From positions 76,744,009-76,808,008 of the forward strand of contig CM048591.1 in the NCBI GenBank assembly GCA_026413225.1: a DNA stretch of 64,000 nucleotides, given 5' to 3'. The notes beneath the pieces are model-generated. The model made no database searches. It worked only from the letters and a program-made list of their open reading frames with translations, and was not told the DNA's origin. Of this stretch, positions 24,271 to 37,368 are shown piece by piece; the stretch's first letter is position 1; each line of letters begins with the position of its first letter. Position numbers and translations under genes: made by a program. The DNA is from Otis tarda (Eukaryota; Chordata; Aves; Otidiformes; Otididae).

Positions 24271-27200
24271 GGAGGGAATGGCGGTGGAAAAACACTGAGA
24301 CTTTTACTGGAGCTATGAGCTGGGGAGAAAGCCCTGTGCCAGAGCAGGAGGCAGTGGCGGAGGGCAGGGGAGCAGCAGGGAGTGAGGGATGCTCTACCCT
24401 GCATCCCGCTGCCCGCATAGAGCAGCACGCCCGTACACCCACGCTGGGGCTGTCCCTGCTCACAGCCACCCGCCCGGGCTGCGTCGCCCACCCAGCCGCT
24501 CTCCCGCTGACCCTCCTTGGCAGGAGAGATGCTTCTGGGGTACCTGTACCTCAAAGTGCCCCAGAGCTGCTGCACCGGGGCCGAGGCGATGACTGAGCCA
24601 ACGGCATTCTCACTGCTGGAAAAAGCCCTTTGCTCTCAGACTGGGGAGTTCTGCCACAGGCAGAATTTTCACTACTGATTTATTGTATCCTGTATTTAGA
24701 GTGCAGAAACTGTGAGCCATCACCTGTTGGGACAGTGCTGGTTCAATAATCCCTCAGCCCAGAGCGGCTAACACAACAGCCCTCAGCTCTCCCCAGTGGC
24801 AAGCCATAAAAATTCTCAGATAACCAAGCCGTGATGATGTGACAGTTTACCAGCCCTGCCACTGGGAAAATGGCCTTTGTCTGCCAGCTCTGCCGCGGAT
24901 ATTTGGGCAACTTTCCTGTGCAAGCCCTTTGCCCCCTGCGCCTGAGTCCATCCCTGATGGCACTGCAGATTGAAGCACTGTTGTATTTCATCTGGCAACC
25001 CAGTGGATCGAAACAGCAGCAGCAAATTGTCTGTATTTCTCCAATACGTGGGATTTAAGCTCTGAAGTCTAATCACAACTGCTTAATTGGCAATAATGTT
25101 AACTGCATCACAGGTCAACTTCATTTTAGAGCCAGTGAGAGTTTGTTGGGGCTGGACGCGCCTGAGTAAATCGTGATGGTCCTTTCATTTGAAAAGGCAC
25201 AAATATGTGTCCATGGATTTTAGTACCGGTTATAGGGAAAACACAGATGAAAGGTTGTAAACTGAGGTATTTGCTACTCATCCCTGCACAGAGATTGGAG
25301 AATTCAGGGTTCAGGACGTGTGGGCATCACAGGACATGGTGGGTTTATGTACATGTGGATCAGCGGGGCAGAGGAGGTTCCTCTCCTGCTCAGAGCAAAA
25401 AAGCAGAGAAGCTGTGCCCTAACTCACACAAGGACTCAAGACATTCCCTACGACATCTGTATATTCAGAGATGTCTCATTTGCCAGCTCATTGCACTGTT
25501 CAACTCCACCTCTGTTAACTGCTGTGTTATTTGAATGTACTTAAAACACCAAGAAATTAATGCCTTAACTTTCAACCTGCTAACTGAAACATCATTAACT
25601 GATCTACAACTTGCTGTCAAAGTAACCCGTAATCCAGGGGCCAGAACTAGAAGCAAGATTTGGTCTAATGCTCAGATGTTTTCACACTCAGACAAAGGCT
25701 CAGCCTACAAATAGTCATGCAGGAGGCTTACTGTAACGCAGCTGCTGTAAGCTCTGCTGAGGAGCATCCACAAAGGAGCGCGGAAGCTATTGCAGATTCC
25801 CAAGGAATGGCTATTTTGACTTCACTCATCCATCGCTATGTACCAGATCCCAAAAGAAGGAGTTCGCATTTGAAAGGTTCATAATTGTAATTATATTATT
25901 TCCTGTGTTTGCAAACGATGGCCATCTTCTTAATTAAAGCCGTATTTATATTTATTATTATCAGGAGATCGCAATGTGCTGAATGCTCTCTACTGCTAAC
26001 GGAAGACTTCATAACTCCAGAAATGATTTAATTGTTAAACAAACTAATAAATAGCTGGCAGTTCTGAGAGTCTGAGCGTCCAGATGATTGAATTTTCTAG
26101 AGAAAGACCACTGTCCCTACTAAAAATACTGCCAAGTTTTGCTGAATCACTCTCATACTTCACTTCAGCCCTCTCCTGAAGGAATTTCACTGTGATTAAT
26201 CTTACAAAGCCTAAGCCAAAATACCCTTCCTACAGCTGTAAAACCTGTGCTGTATCAATAGAAATAATCTGATTGCACACAATCAAACGGTGGTGGGCCA
26301 GCAAGAATTTGACTTTATTGTAACGGTAACCGCATTCAGGTTGGTATTCCCTGGAAGAGGTGCAGAGGTGTTTCCAGGGGTTTGCCTGGAAACCCAGATG
26401 TTGGCCTAGAGACTGCTACGGTTTGGTGTACTGGCAGGCTCCTGAGCTTTACGCAGCCCATCAGTAGTTCAGATGGAGTCATGCCACGAGATTAGTGGGG
26501 ACTGTTGGGTAAAGCACACCGAAGCCCCAGAAAGATGCTCCTTTCAACATCAACAGCTCACCCAGGAGAGTGCGGTACCACTCCCACAGCCAGCACAGTC
26601 CCATCCCAGCACGGAGTACAAACCAATTTTATCTCCTTCTTGTGAATGGCTCCCAGAGTTCCCAGAGCATCTCCTACGTGCCTTGTGGTCTCAAACCTAC
26701 GCAAAGACCCTATGAAAACCTTAAGGATGGCATTCCAAAGCAATGGTCACTCTTTGGCTACAGCCAGATAATGGCCAGAATGTCTCACACCACCCCCGGA
26801 ACTGGTTGCACCAGATGTTTTACAGGGGATGTTGTACAAGTGATTGGCTGAAAAGATAACCATTGTCTACCAGCTCTGCGTCAAATGCACACTGCAGGGT
26901 AGCAATAGTAAAGTTTGGTAGGTTTTTCTGTGTTAACCTAGCTCCTGTTGGTGCAATTGTCAGGGATTAACTGGATGCAAGCTTGCCAGAGGATCAGAAA
27001 GGCTCTGGCTCACAAGCTGCTCTGGTTTGGTAAGTGTATTGCACCCAGACTCGGCACTCCCGACAAACGACGCAGGACTTGCACATTGTTGCCTCTATCA
27101 TCTCTTGCCATAACTCCCTCACGCAAGCGTAGCTCCCTGAAGCAAGTGTACTCGTACAAAGTCTGTGCGTCTATTCACACCAATCTATATTTTTAGGCTT

Positions 27201-30180
27201 ATTATTTAGGCTCCCACAGACACTCAGATCCAGAGCGCTCTGCAAAAGCTCTTATGTTGGATTGCAGATGCATTAAGCCTGGAAGCTTATGCTTTGCGAT
27301 ATGGAGCAACAATACAAGCGAAAGCGAAGTGACATCACCGGCGAAAGTGGCGCAAATGCTCAATCTCATGTATTCGATACTGCTTTCATGTCAAGTGCAG
27401 TAGCTATTGCTGCTACCCAATTCTTTATGTGGCTGAGATTTCTCCCTTACCTTAACCCAAACCAAATAAGGGCTTTTTTTTTCCTGCCCAGTCTCTAGCT
27501 TTAAATTCCACCTCTTCCGCCTGTGAGTGCATTAGCAATCATTTACCCACACAGTCACCCAGTGCTGCTTCCTGACCTAAGCGAAAGCTGGCACTTTTGG
27601 AAAGATAAGTCTTGAGGAGGGCTGGTGAGCACATCTGGGTGGCCGCGCAGTCGCAGCACCACTGAGGCACAAGCAATATGTTGTTCAAGGGAGGATCAGT
27701 GCCTCTGTGGTTAAACCAACCGCGAGAACACGTGTTTGTGTTTCCGTCAGAGGAACCAGATGTAAGTGGCTAGAGAACAGCTGGTGACTGGTGATTCATG
27801 TTTCTGCCATGTTTTTCAGGTAAAACTTAGTAAGAAGTATATAGATGTGTATATCTGCCCTTGTCATATACAGCATCAACAGCATGAGGTTGTACTTTGC
27901 AGCTTCACATGGTTCATCACTCTGGCTGCCCCATGGCAGCCTTTCTAGGAACAGCTGAATGGTACCCAGAAAGGAAATTTCATTACAGGCAGATGACGTA
28001 GTCCTAGGAGCAATATAATGCTACTCAGAGAGAAAAAAAAAAAACAACCTTGCACCAAAAAAACCCCAGACTTTACAAAAAAGAGCAGTTTCTGGTGTTT
28101 GAACCCCTGCCTCCTCTGAAGAATGAGCTGGAAGGTTTGTCACACATCTGCTCATACGAGTGGGGTGGTTGAGCAAACCATAAACGGACTGGAGAGTCCA
28201 CACAGAAAAGCCTCAAACTGAGAAATCAGGCTGTGTGTGCCTGGAGGAGGCTGCGAGAGTGGCAGAAGGGTCCCCCCTTCTGGGGGGCTCCCTGCAAGGA
28301 TCCCTTCCGGACGGCGCCTGGCAGTGTTTGTCCCCCCTGCATGCCAGGTGCCCTTGAAAGGTGAGGACATTAATTTTATCTTGTCAGTGAAGTCTTTGGT
28401 CCAGAGAAAGAGCTACAGGGCCCTTCTGGTTAATGCTAAGAAGCTAATTAGATTTGGTCCTAACTTAATGAAATCCTGAGCAAAGTCATTAAGGGTTTTG
28501 ATGACAATAAGTGACTTGGAAAGATGCTAATGAGGTGCCTCAGGGACCTGCTATGCAACCGAAGCTGGGAGATTTCTTGCGCAGGTGCCCTGGAAATAGA
28601 AAGCACAGATGTGTGTATACAGGGTGGCTCTTCACCGGCAGCCTGCACGCATGACATTTCTATACAAGGCCCTTCCAAGGAAGAGGTCCAACATAGTTCT
28701 GGGGACTATGTCAGCCTAACACAGTGACACAGAGCGTGCCTCGGAATTCTAAAGAAGGGAGAGCAGATAGGATGACTCACTGGCAGCCGCTTATTTATTT
28801 TTCTACCCTGTTCATCTTGGCAGCTCCCCTAGAAGCTGCTCTTCGGATCCGACAGTGCTGCAGCAATGACACGCAGCCGCGTAAGCAGCAGAGTGCCCTA
28901 AAAGGGATGTCTTTCATTTTAACAGAAAAGGGCTCCTGCATTTTCCTTTCCCGGAACTATTGACAAAGTAAAACCCCAGGCCACTCGTATGCACGGGTCC
29001 TTCCCTGTGAAACAGCTCTCCCCTCGCCCCAGCTCACACACCAGCTGGGCCACACACGTCACTCCAGAATAATATTATTGCTAGAAGTCCCTTTCTGAAG
29101 GCTGGCCATTTCTTCATGCTCATCTGACATTATCTGGATAACTCATTACTAGTTAATCCAAACGTGGACTTCACATTCAGCGGCTTTCCAGCAACAAAAC
29201 CACTCCCAGAAAAGATGAATCATAGGTGAAAAGGTTTCCAGGATTGAGGATAAATTAACTATTGTAAGGGACAACAATAAAGTTAAGCCTTACCTCCTGT
29301 TTTCCCATCCAGCTTTGTACTAAGGCAGGCATTTCATAGTAATTGTATTTTTGCATTTACAGAACCACTTCCATTGCAGTAATTCAGGACACAGCACAGG
29401 TGGATAAATCAGTGCAACGTGCCATGGAATTGTGTTCCTTGCAAGTCACTGCCAGGAACAGGAACAGAGCCCCACTCCTTTTGCTACTACATACTTGTAG
29501 GATTGCAGCGTCTACCAGCTCCTAATCCTACGGCGCTTTTCCTTCACACTAAGCATCACTTGGAGCTCTAGTCCCGAGTTTGGTATTTTCATTTTGTTTG
29601 CTTTTGCCATGAAATGAAATTGCCTTTTCCTCTACTTCAGTCTGAGCCAGAAAGTATTTTTTTTTGGAGGGTTAGAGGTGGGAGGAGAAAGGATTAGAGT
29701 GGTTTTATTTTCTTTTGCTATGTCCTTATGGTCCCTAGGATGAAACCTGTATTCCTCTGCAGTCAACACCAGCTTTTCCAACAGTTTAAGTGTAATTAGA
29801 ATTTCACCCCAACAGCAAATGATGCTGGTATTAGTACGTGGCACCTTTTCCTTCCCTTCGTGTTTTTGAGTGTGGACAGTTATTTACTTATTTTTTATTT
29901 ATACACTGCAGTATAGTCATATGGAATACCCGATTTTTCCACCAAAACTCATGTCTTCATTTCAAATGCAGAAATTTAAAGACTGGAAACTAATGTGGAA
30001 GGCAAACATTCCAAGTTGTACTTAACTGTTCTGGGTGAATGAATAAGCTTTACAGAGCGAATGTAAACCAAAACCAACTGAACATAAATAAGCTGGTTTC
30101 AGCAGTTCTAGCCTATGTCTAAATTTAAACTTCCCTTCAACAAAGTAGAAAAAACTCCAAGCTTACAATTAAAAGAAGAC

Positions 30181-30246
30181 AAAAAAAAAAAAAAAAAGGC
30201 AAAAAGAAATGCTGGTTTAAAATACAAAAAAAAAGAAAAAAAAAAG
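30181..30246. repeat. A-rich low-complexity tract
   Basis: A run of 17 A bases is followed by further A-runs broken by single G or C bases. No element body abuts it that I can recognise, so it is called low complexity and not a retrocopy tail. Confidence 0.8.
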
Positions 30247-33200
30247 AAACATTTTAAACTGTGCAATGTAAGATAGGAAGGGGTGACTAGCTGACAATTA
30301 CCTGACAGTATAAACAATAGCAAAGTGGGACGCACAATTCTAATTGTCAAAATTACAGCAACTGTGGTATTTTGACAGAGCTGAAGGCGTCTGAATGGTG
30401 ACTGACTATTTCAAGCAAGCAGGATAAACAAATCTCATTACTACAGCAGTTAACACTGCTGTTTTGTACAGAAACACAGTGCTGCATGTCCCTATTTCAA
30501 GAGCTATATCTAAACATCTGGGACAATTTTATTTTTAAGAATGGTTCAGGAAAAGAGAAGAAAAAAAAAACCCCAAATGTCTTGCTACATACTAAGTTAC
30601 CTATAAATTACAGGTTGCAAGTCTCAAAGAAATTATAGTCAGGAAAAACGTGTCTCTAATTGGCTTAATGATTCTCCAGCATAGCAGAGGCACATAAGGC
30701 ATGTATTATATTGCAAAGAGGCTGTATTTCTATTTATAGAATAAAATTACAATAAGGATTAGAACTACAATAAGGACTCAACCATGTATTTTAACAAGGA
30801 GCAAGTTCAGCAGCTGAACTCTTCCATAAGAAAGCACATCAAGACTGGTGTGTTTCAAACTATGCAAAAGTCGTGCAGAGTAAAAAATCCTTCGTATTCA
30901 TAATTGTCTATACTTTAGTCAAGTAATGAAACAAAAGATACTTTATAGGAAGTATGATTAAAAGTTACATTAAAAGAAACCTCAAGAATTCTAGAAGCTT
31001 TTATTGATTCTAAAACCTTAAAAAAAAAGAAAAAAATATTGGAAATCAGGTGTCATTCTCATAAGGAAAGCAGTTTCACGTCTTACAGTTCATTGTCACA
31101 GTCCTATTTCCCCCATTCTGGGAAAATTTTGCAACTATAGTTTTTTTTCATCTCTAAACCCAAAGGCAAGGAGAGAAAGCAAAAGTAATGTTTATTTTCT
31201 TCTAATAATATTTGCCTTGTACTTGACTATTTACAGAAAGTACAATCACAAAGAGTTCATTCATGAGAGGAACTCAGAATACTACAGATTATTACCTACA
31301 ATTTGAAAATGAATGGAAACCAAAGTTTAGGTCTGTCCCTTCTACTATTTTTCATGAAATAACAAGACTGCCCCTGATATAATTTTATGCCTATTTTTAA
31401 GTCTGGAAATACTGGACAGGACCCACAGACACTGGAAAGATGATGAGAGCTGTTTGCAAGACAGAAGATGTGAAGAAGCTGTAAGGTGAGCTCCTCTCTG
31501 CTCAGTGGGAAAATCCACAGCAGGTATCACGGCCCGTGCCTTTGCGCTTGCCTGTAGGCACGTTGGCGTGTTTGTGGACAAGCCAGCCCTATAAACTTGG
31601 TCTGGGCCAAGCAGAAGAAGAGACAAGAAAACACAAAACCAGTATTTGCAGCATTCTCACTGCTCAGCCTGGAGCCGTGCTACGCCCATGCTACCCCTTC
31701 TATCTAATAGCAAGCAATACCTCCGTTAAAAATCACAAGGTATACACATTCATCCTTTTGCGTCTGAAGCTAGTCCTTAAAAAGCACAGCATTTGCTTCA
31801 GAAACAGCAGATTGTCATGACATGATTACGTCTGTGTATAACTGATTACAGAAATGAGTAACGTCCCTTGGCCAAATGAATGACTGATTGCTTCCCCTGC
31901 TTCTTCGTCCAAACCTCGGTTACCTTAGCAACCCCGCATGATCCAGGGGAATTTAAAATACATCGCAGCCATGCAACTTCTGCTAAAAACAAAGGCAGCA
32001 TGCCATGCTGTATGAGGTGCACGCTTCCTAGCTGTGACCACGCCTGCATGGCATGTCAACACTACGCTGACAGTGTATATCTAACTGATTCTTTGCCTAC
32101 AGCTTTTCCTTTTAATTTAAGTGGTATAATGAAAGAATTGTATTTAATGGCAGGTAAGACCTCAGGAGTCAAGAATAACTGCAGCATACCTACATTCTCT
32201 TTCACAATTTGCTGAATTTCAGGGGGAAAAGTCACAGTGATGACTAGTAGATTTAAGTTATCACAAAACATTTTTAAGTTGTTGTATATTTTCAACAGCC
32301 TTCTGAAAACAGAAATCTTGCCCATGCTTTGACATGCCCCAGAAATAAATACTATAAATACATACGCACACATAGGCACAAGCACAGCCTCAGGGCAGGT
32401 GGAAAACAACCATTAGTTTAAAACTGCATAGAGGTTAAATGAAATAATTCTACTTTCTGAATGGTTTTTGATCTTCCTTGTGCTTCCTATGGATCAATAA
32501 TACATGTAAATAACTTTTTTTTGGGCAATCTGAAAATGATACGCCTCTCTGTCTCACACAGCCAGTGAGTAGTAGTAAAAATAATCTACAAACCAGAAAC
32601 TAAGCAAGCCCAACCTTGGCACTACGTAGGCCTAGAAGGCAGCTGTACAAAGGACTAGGACTGCATAGGAATTGTGCATCTGGAGCCTATATAACACGTG
32701 CGCTCAGGAGAAGGGACAAGAGGGTTTCACTTTTTGCCACAGGGATGAATGATCCCATGTGGAACAGGGATTGGGGATTACACTGATAGCTATAAAAACC
32801 CAGACTGTGTAATACGTAATTTGGCATAGCTTGTGTGATAGAGAGTACTTCACTCCTTCCACGGACACGTTATGAATGCAGCGCAAGAACCCAATACATG
32901 GTCAAGTAGATTTAAAAGTTGATACTGCCGTGAATTTTAAAGTGACATTTTGACATACTTATAACTAATTAACTGTTGAGGACTACCAAAAATTAAGTAC
33001 CACTAGTTCTTCTGTACAGGTAGAGATTTTGTTTCCACTATCTGCAGGAGTATATTTTTAACCTGTATAATGAGGAAATGGGGATTTTTCTTGGCAGACT
33101 ACAAAATATGCCCTTATCATTCACCACTCCCCCAGCAGCATGAATTACCACTGCAGCCTCCATTGCTCCATAAACTACAAAAAACTCACGACGCTAAAGA

Positions 33201-36139
33201 AGGAACAAATAATGCAACTGGCTGCTTTGCAGCAGTACTTGCTTGTTTCCTTTTTTTTTTTTTTTAAAAAAGCATGTTCACTAGAGGATGTGCTAGCCAT
33301 AAGCATTTGAGGGGTCCTGTTTATGCAAGCTAGCCACATGTTTCAGTGGGTTTGATTCTGCACCACACTAAGAGTGTGCAGGCCTGAAGCCACCTGAACT
33401 TTGGTTACAGCACCATCAGTTACCAAATATAAAAAAAGAAAACCCCAAAACCCCACCAGCTGGGTCACGGCAACCACCTGTGAGATCTGATCCTACTGAA
33501 CACGAGCATGTGGATGTCTTGCTGTTGACATTAGCGAGAGGAAGATCATGCCAAAAACATGTAGTTGTGAAAGTCCTTTGCAATTAGTTGCTTTCGTCAG
33601 TCACCTGCCAGCCCGCCTCGCGTCCCCGGTGCTCAGCTCTCTTGCAGCAGTGCACTTCAGGGGTGCCAAGCTGCTGTCTGCTCACCAGCGCAGGGGTCCA
33701 GAGGAACCCTGGCCAGGAACCAAGGGTTTCCACAGCATCGCTGCCTCCCTCCTCCCTTCCTGAACGCAGAGCAACGCAATGCTGGCTTTTCGCAATGGCA
33801 TCACAGGAACGGCAGCCAGATTCCTGTCACCTGTCAATCACACCATCTACTGCAGTAGCGTGCAAGCTAACATGCCATATGCCTTAAAACCATTGCTAAT
33901 GCTTGCTCTTTTATTTTGTGTGTGTGTATAAATGAGCTACAGTGTTGAAAAACCGCAAAGCATTTTTGCCCATTTCAGTATGGAATGAAACACAGGAAAA
34001 GCAGCAGAAGGAACAAAAATAGTCTGCTTTTATCTGTCATTTCCCTTTGGTTATTGTACTTTCTACAAGCGTAATTGTCCATCTCTGAATCACATCTGTG
34101 TTTTTCCATACGCACCCCCTGCCTCCTTTGGGTACATACGCTGCTCTGTCACACCTGAATAGGCAAGGGATGAATGACGCTGTTGCCCAGCTACCAAGCT
34201 TCTTATTTTACAGCTCTTCTCTCCAAGCAGCTCTGCTAGGGCAAAGCAGACTGTGGAAGAGGAAATAGTACACGAAACCAGCAGTACAGTCACCTCCTTC
34301 CCTTCATACGCTCTCCTTTCCCACTTCAAACAACAACAAACCCCTCAAACCTTATATATAGATACCAGTTGCTGATTATAGAAACCAATCATCAGAACAA
34401 CGCAATAGTTCAAGCTTTTTAAGACGAAATTAGATTTCTCACTTGCAGAATGCTGTTTGAAAAAAAAACTCTAATTATCAGAAGATCTAGAAACTGCACA
34501 AATGTTAAAGCTCTGAGCATGGAATTTGCACTTTAAATGAGTTTTAAAAAAAAAAAAAAAGCCTTCTTCCATATCTACCTGTGCCAGTGGAAGAAATTAT
34601 TTCACTCATCATTTGCCACTAAAGCAGTTTGTGTCAACATTTCTTAACTCACTTTTGCAAGATAAGCTTAAACAATTTACTGTGAAAGAAACCGCCCTCG
34701 TTAGCCTAAAGGTGTCCACTTACAAAGCTGCACCAGTTTCAGCAGCTCAGCATGCAATCACACTTTTAATTAAAAAGGCACAACTTCATACACTGGCAAG
34801 ACCACAGGTCCTTCCCTGTACAGACAAGCCTTAAAGACCCAAAAATCTGCAGCGCAGGGAATGCAAGGCCACTGACTCCCGCAGGACGTGTGCAGGGTTT
34901 CCTTCTGGGGGCTATTTTTGGGAACAGGGCCTGCGATCTCACCTTGTAAAACCAAAGAGTGAGCTGCGACACCATCATCAGCCTGGTAAGCTGTCCATTA
35001 TTTTTTCTGCGAGTCTCTTATTGTGTCCTTGTTCACTTTGATCCTGATAATAACAGGAGCTGGACGAGATCCTAAATAACTGAATGACCAGAAATATTTC
35101 ATTTTCTACAAAACATTATTTACATTCTGTATGGTCTCACCTACGAAAACTAAGAGCAGAAAGAAAATCAGCAAGTGGATGAAATAAGCGCAAATTAGGC
35201 TTTGCTTTTGCAATGGCTAAAGGTGTTTGTTTTTCCATTATAAACCTTTGGCTTGTTTTACTAAAACTCCTAGCTGTGTGTCTCACAGAAGAGGTTCTCT
35301 CTGCTTTTCCCGGGGCTGTTGGCAGGGGAGAGGATCTGCCCCCTTCTTCCTGGGGTGATGCGCTTGGGAGCTTACTAACCGGGAAACAGATGGAAAAGTG
35401 TCGAAGTCGGGAGCTGAAGCAGACTGCTCTATTGTCAGTTTTTCATTCACCTGATATCTGAAAATACAGAGAAAATTATTATACGCACCACACGCCCCCA
35501 AAAAAAACAAACGGAAGGAAAGCAAAAAAGCAAAAAACTCCCTAAAGAGCTTAAGCAAGGGCAGAATGTCTTAGGGGAACAGCGAGCTCAGAGGAGGATG
35601 AATGCACTGACTGACTAAAAGCATGAACTCTCGTCAAGGCGCTCATAAAAACACGTTTCCTTCTACCTTCATGTCTTTGTTTTTGTACAGACTCCGCATC
35701 ACCACTTGCTGCATATGGCCTGGTGAAAACTTCGAGCCTTACACATCAAGGCGTTTTGAAGAAATCACTGACGTCTGCTCTTCATACCCTATTGGTCCCT
35801 GAGATGTTATTATTTATATAATAAAGTAGTCACGTTAGGAAAGATTCACATTCCAGAGAACCAGTCTTGCAAAGAAACATACACGCAGGCACAGAGCACT
35901 GCATAGACACACCTATAGGTATAACACTTACAGGACTTAATTAAGCCTTCCCCAAATAGGAAATGGCCCAGTGTGGACAGAGTTATGCATTTATATGGTC
36001 AAGAGATAGTTACCATTAGCTTTCTTCTCATTATACATTGTATTTGCTCAGTTATGCCAGGAAATAATGATCACAAAAAAAAGGGAAGCTGAACAGGTAT
36101 ACAGTGATAAATGACCTGAAGAAAGGGGGTTGTATGAGG

Positions 36140-36231
36140 GTGTATATACGTGTACAGACACACACACACATACGTATGCCTGTATGAGGTGTATATATAT
36201 GCATATATGTGTGTGTGTGTGTATATATATC
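36140..36231. repeat. AC/GT and AT microsatellite with inverted arms
   Basis: A CA run (about 36157-36172) and a GT run (about 36207-36222) face each other across about 35 bases, each flanked by TATA-type steps. The phrase TGTATGAGG(G)TGTATATA occurs twice, at about 36131 and 36181, giving a direct repeat of roughly 50-bp period as well. The arrangement could form a hairpin or Z-DNA and is likely length-variable. Confidence 0.75.
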
Positions 36232-37014
36232 AGAAAGATATTTCAGTCTACCACAGCATAGAAGAAAGAACAGGAAAATAACAAAACTGGTGGAGATGAA
36301 AACCAAACCAGTCGATTATCATCTGAGCATGCCAGCCAGGAGACCAGACCAGGGCAGATATGGACGTGGTCTTGAAGGTGAAGACAAGATTTTAACTTGT
36401 GATGTGAAAAACGTGCTTTGGAACACATTTTACATAGCATGCTTTTAAACTCTAACCCTGTAAGGACTGGACAAGTATTTTTCGGTGCCAGCTGACTGAG
36501 ATGAATCGTAGAGCTGGAGTATGGGGAAAATGAAAGTAAAACTATTTTAAGCTGCCTATAAAATATTTTCCATGCATGTAAGTAACTTAAACAGCAACCT
36601 GCAGTCAGCGGAACTATCGGCCTGTAATTTTGGTCAGTGCTATGCCAATCAATCCTCCGTGCCAGCTCCTCCTGCAGAGCACATGGCAGCCTTTGGACGC
36701 TGCTGGCGTGCCTCTTTTTAGGAAACTGTGGGCTGAGAAAAGACCCGGGGCGATTTCAGCATGGGTGAGACGGGAACGATCGTGCGCCTGCGCTGATCCT
36801 CGCAGACCGGCTTACCTGGGTTCGGACCGCGCTGCGCGGGCAGGCTGCACATGGCGTGAAGCTGCTCCTTGACCCGTGAGATGATAAAGCAGAGCACTTT
36901 CCTGCTGAAGCAGTCCAATTTGCACTAGAAAGCTGCTTCAACAACTTGAATGGCCAGTGTAGTCCTTGTTCACTTAAAAATAAACCCAATAATAGAGCCG
37001 TGAAGCTGGCAAAT

Positions 37015-37275
37015 GAGGGCTGGAGCAGCTCTGCTGTGAGGCCAGGCTGAGAGAGCTGGGGCTGTTCAGCCTGGAGAAGAGGAGGCTCCGGGGAGACCTG
37101 AGAGCGGCTCCCAGTGCCCAAAGGGGGCTGCAGGAAAGGTGGGGAAGAGACTGTTCAGCAGGGCCTGGTGTGACAGGACGAGGGAGAATGGGTTTAAAAC
37201 AGAGGGAGGTTAGACATCAGGAAAAAAAATTTAATCTGAGGGTGGTGGAGCGCTGGCCCAGGTTGCCCAGAGAAG
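37015..37275 (+). mobile_element. CR1 LINE fragment lacking its 3' end, next to ELL2 promoter
   Basis: It carries the CR1 ORF2 end ([14 protein letters not shown] in one frame) and the 3' block down to 'ggttgcccagagaag', then stops. The expected 'ggtggatgccccatccc ... octamer' part is missing and GC-rich promoter DNA begins. Normal CR1 insertions are truncated at the 5' end and keep the 3' tail, so this copy has lost its tail by deletion or rearrangement. Its first 120 bp are identical to 16817-16936. Confidence 0.93.
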
Positions 37276-37368
37276 GGGCGTCCCCAGGCTCCTCGGGCCC
37301 TGAGGACGGCGGGGGGGGGGTGTGCGCCTCAAACCTCAGCGGAGCGGGCCCAAACACCCTCCGCAGCC

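Larger units (their letters stand above)
18201..37014. other. Long gene-poor AT-rich intergenic region
   Basis: Nearly 19 kb with no exon I can support. Open frames are almost all under 130 codons with no known domain. The composition is AT-rich, especially from 28.9 to 36.6 kb, with poly(A) or poly(T) runs (for example 30181-30197, 33251-33265, 34546-34560) and AT or AC/GT microsatellites. A stretch near 25.86-26.08 kb looks like a possible conserved element from its homeodomain-type TAATTA motifs, but this is a guess. Distal regulatory elements for ELL2 could lie here; none can be shown from the sequence alone. Confidence 0.5.

Noticed and set aside
36590-36650. Possible old repeat fragment around 'ctatcggcctgtaatttt'
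   Set aside because: The likeness covers under 30 bases and cannot be told from chance.
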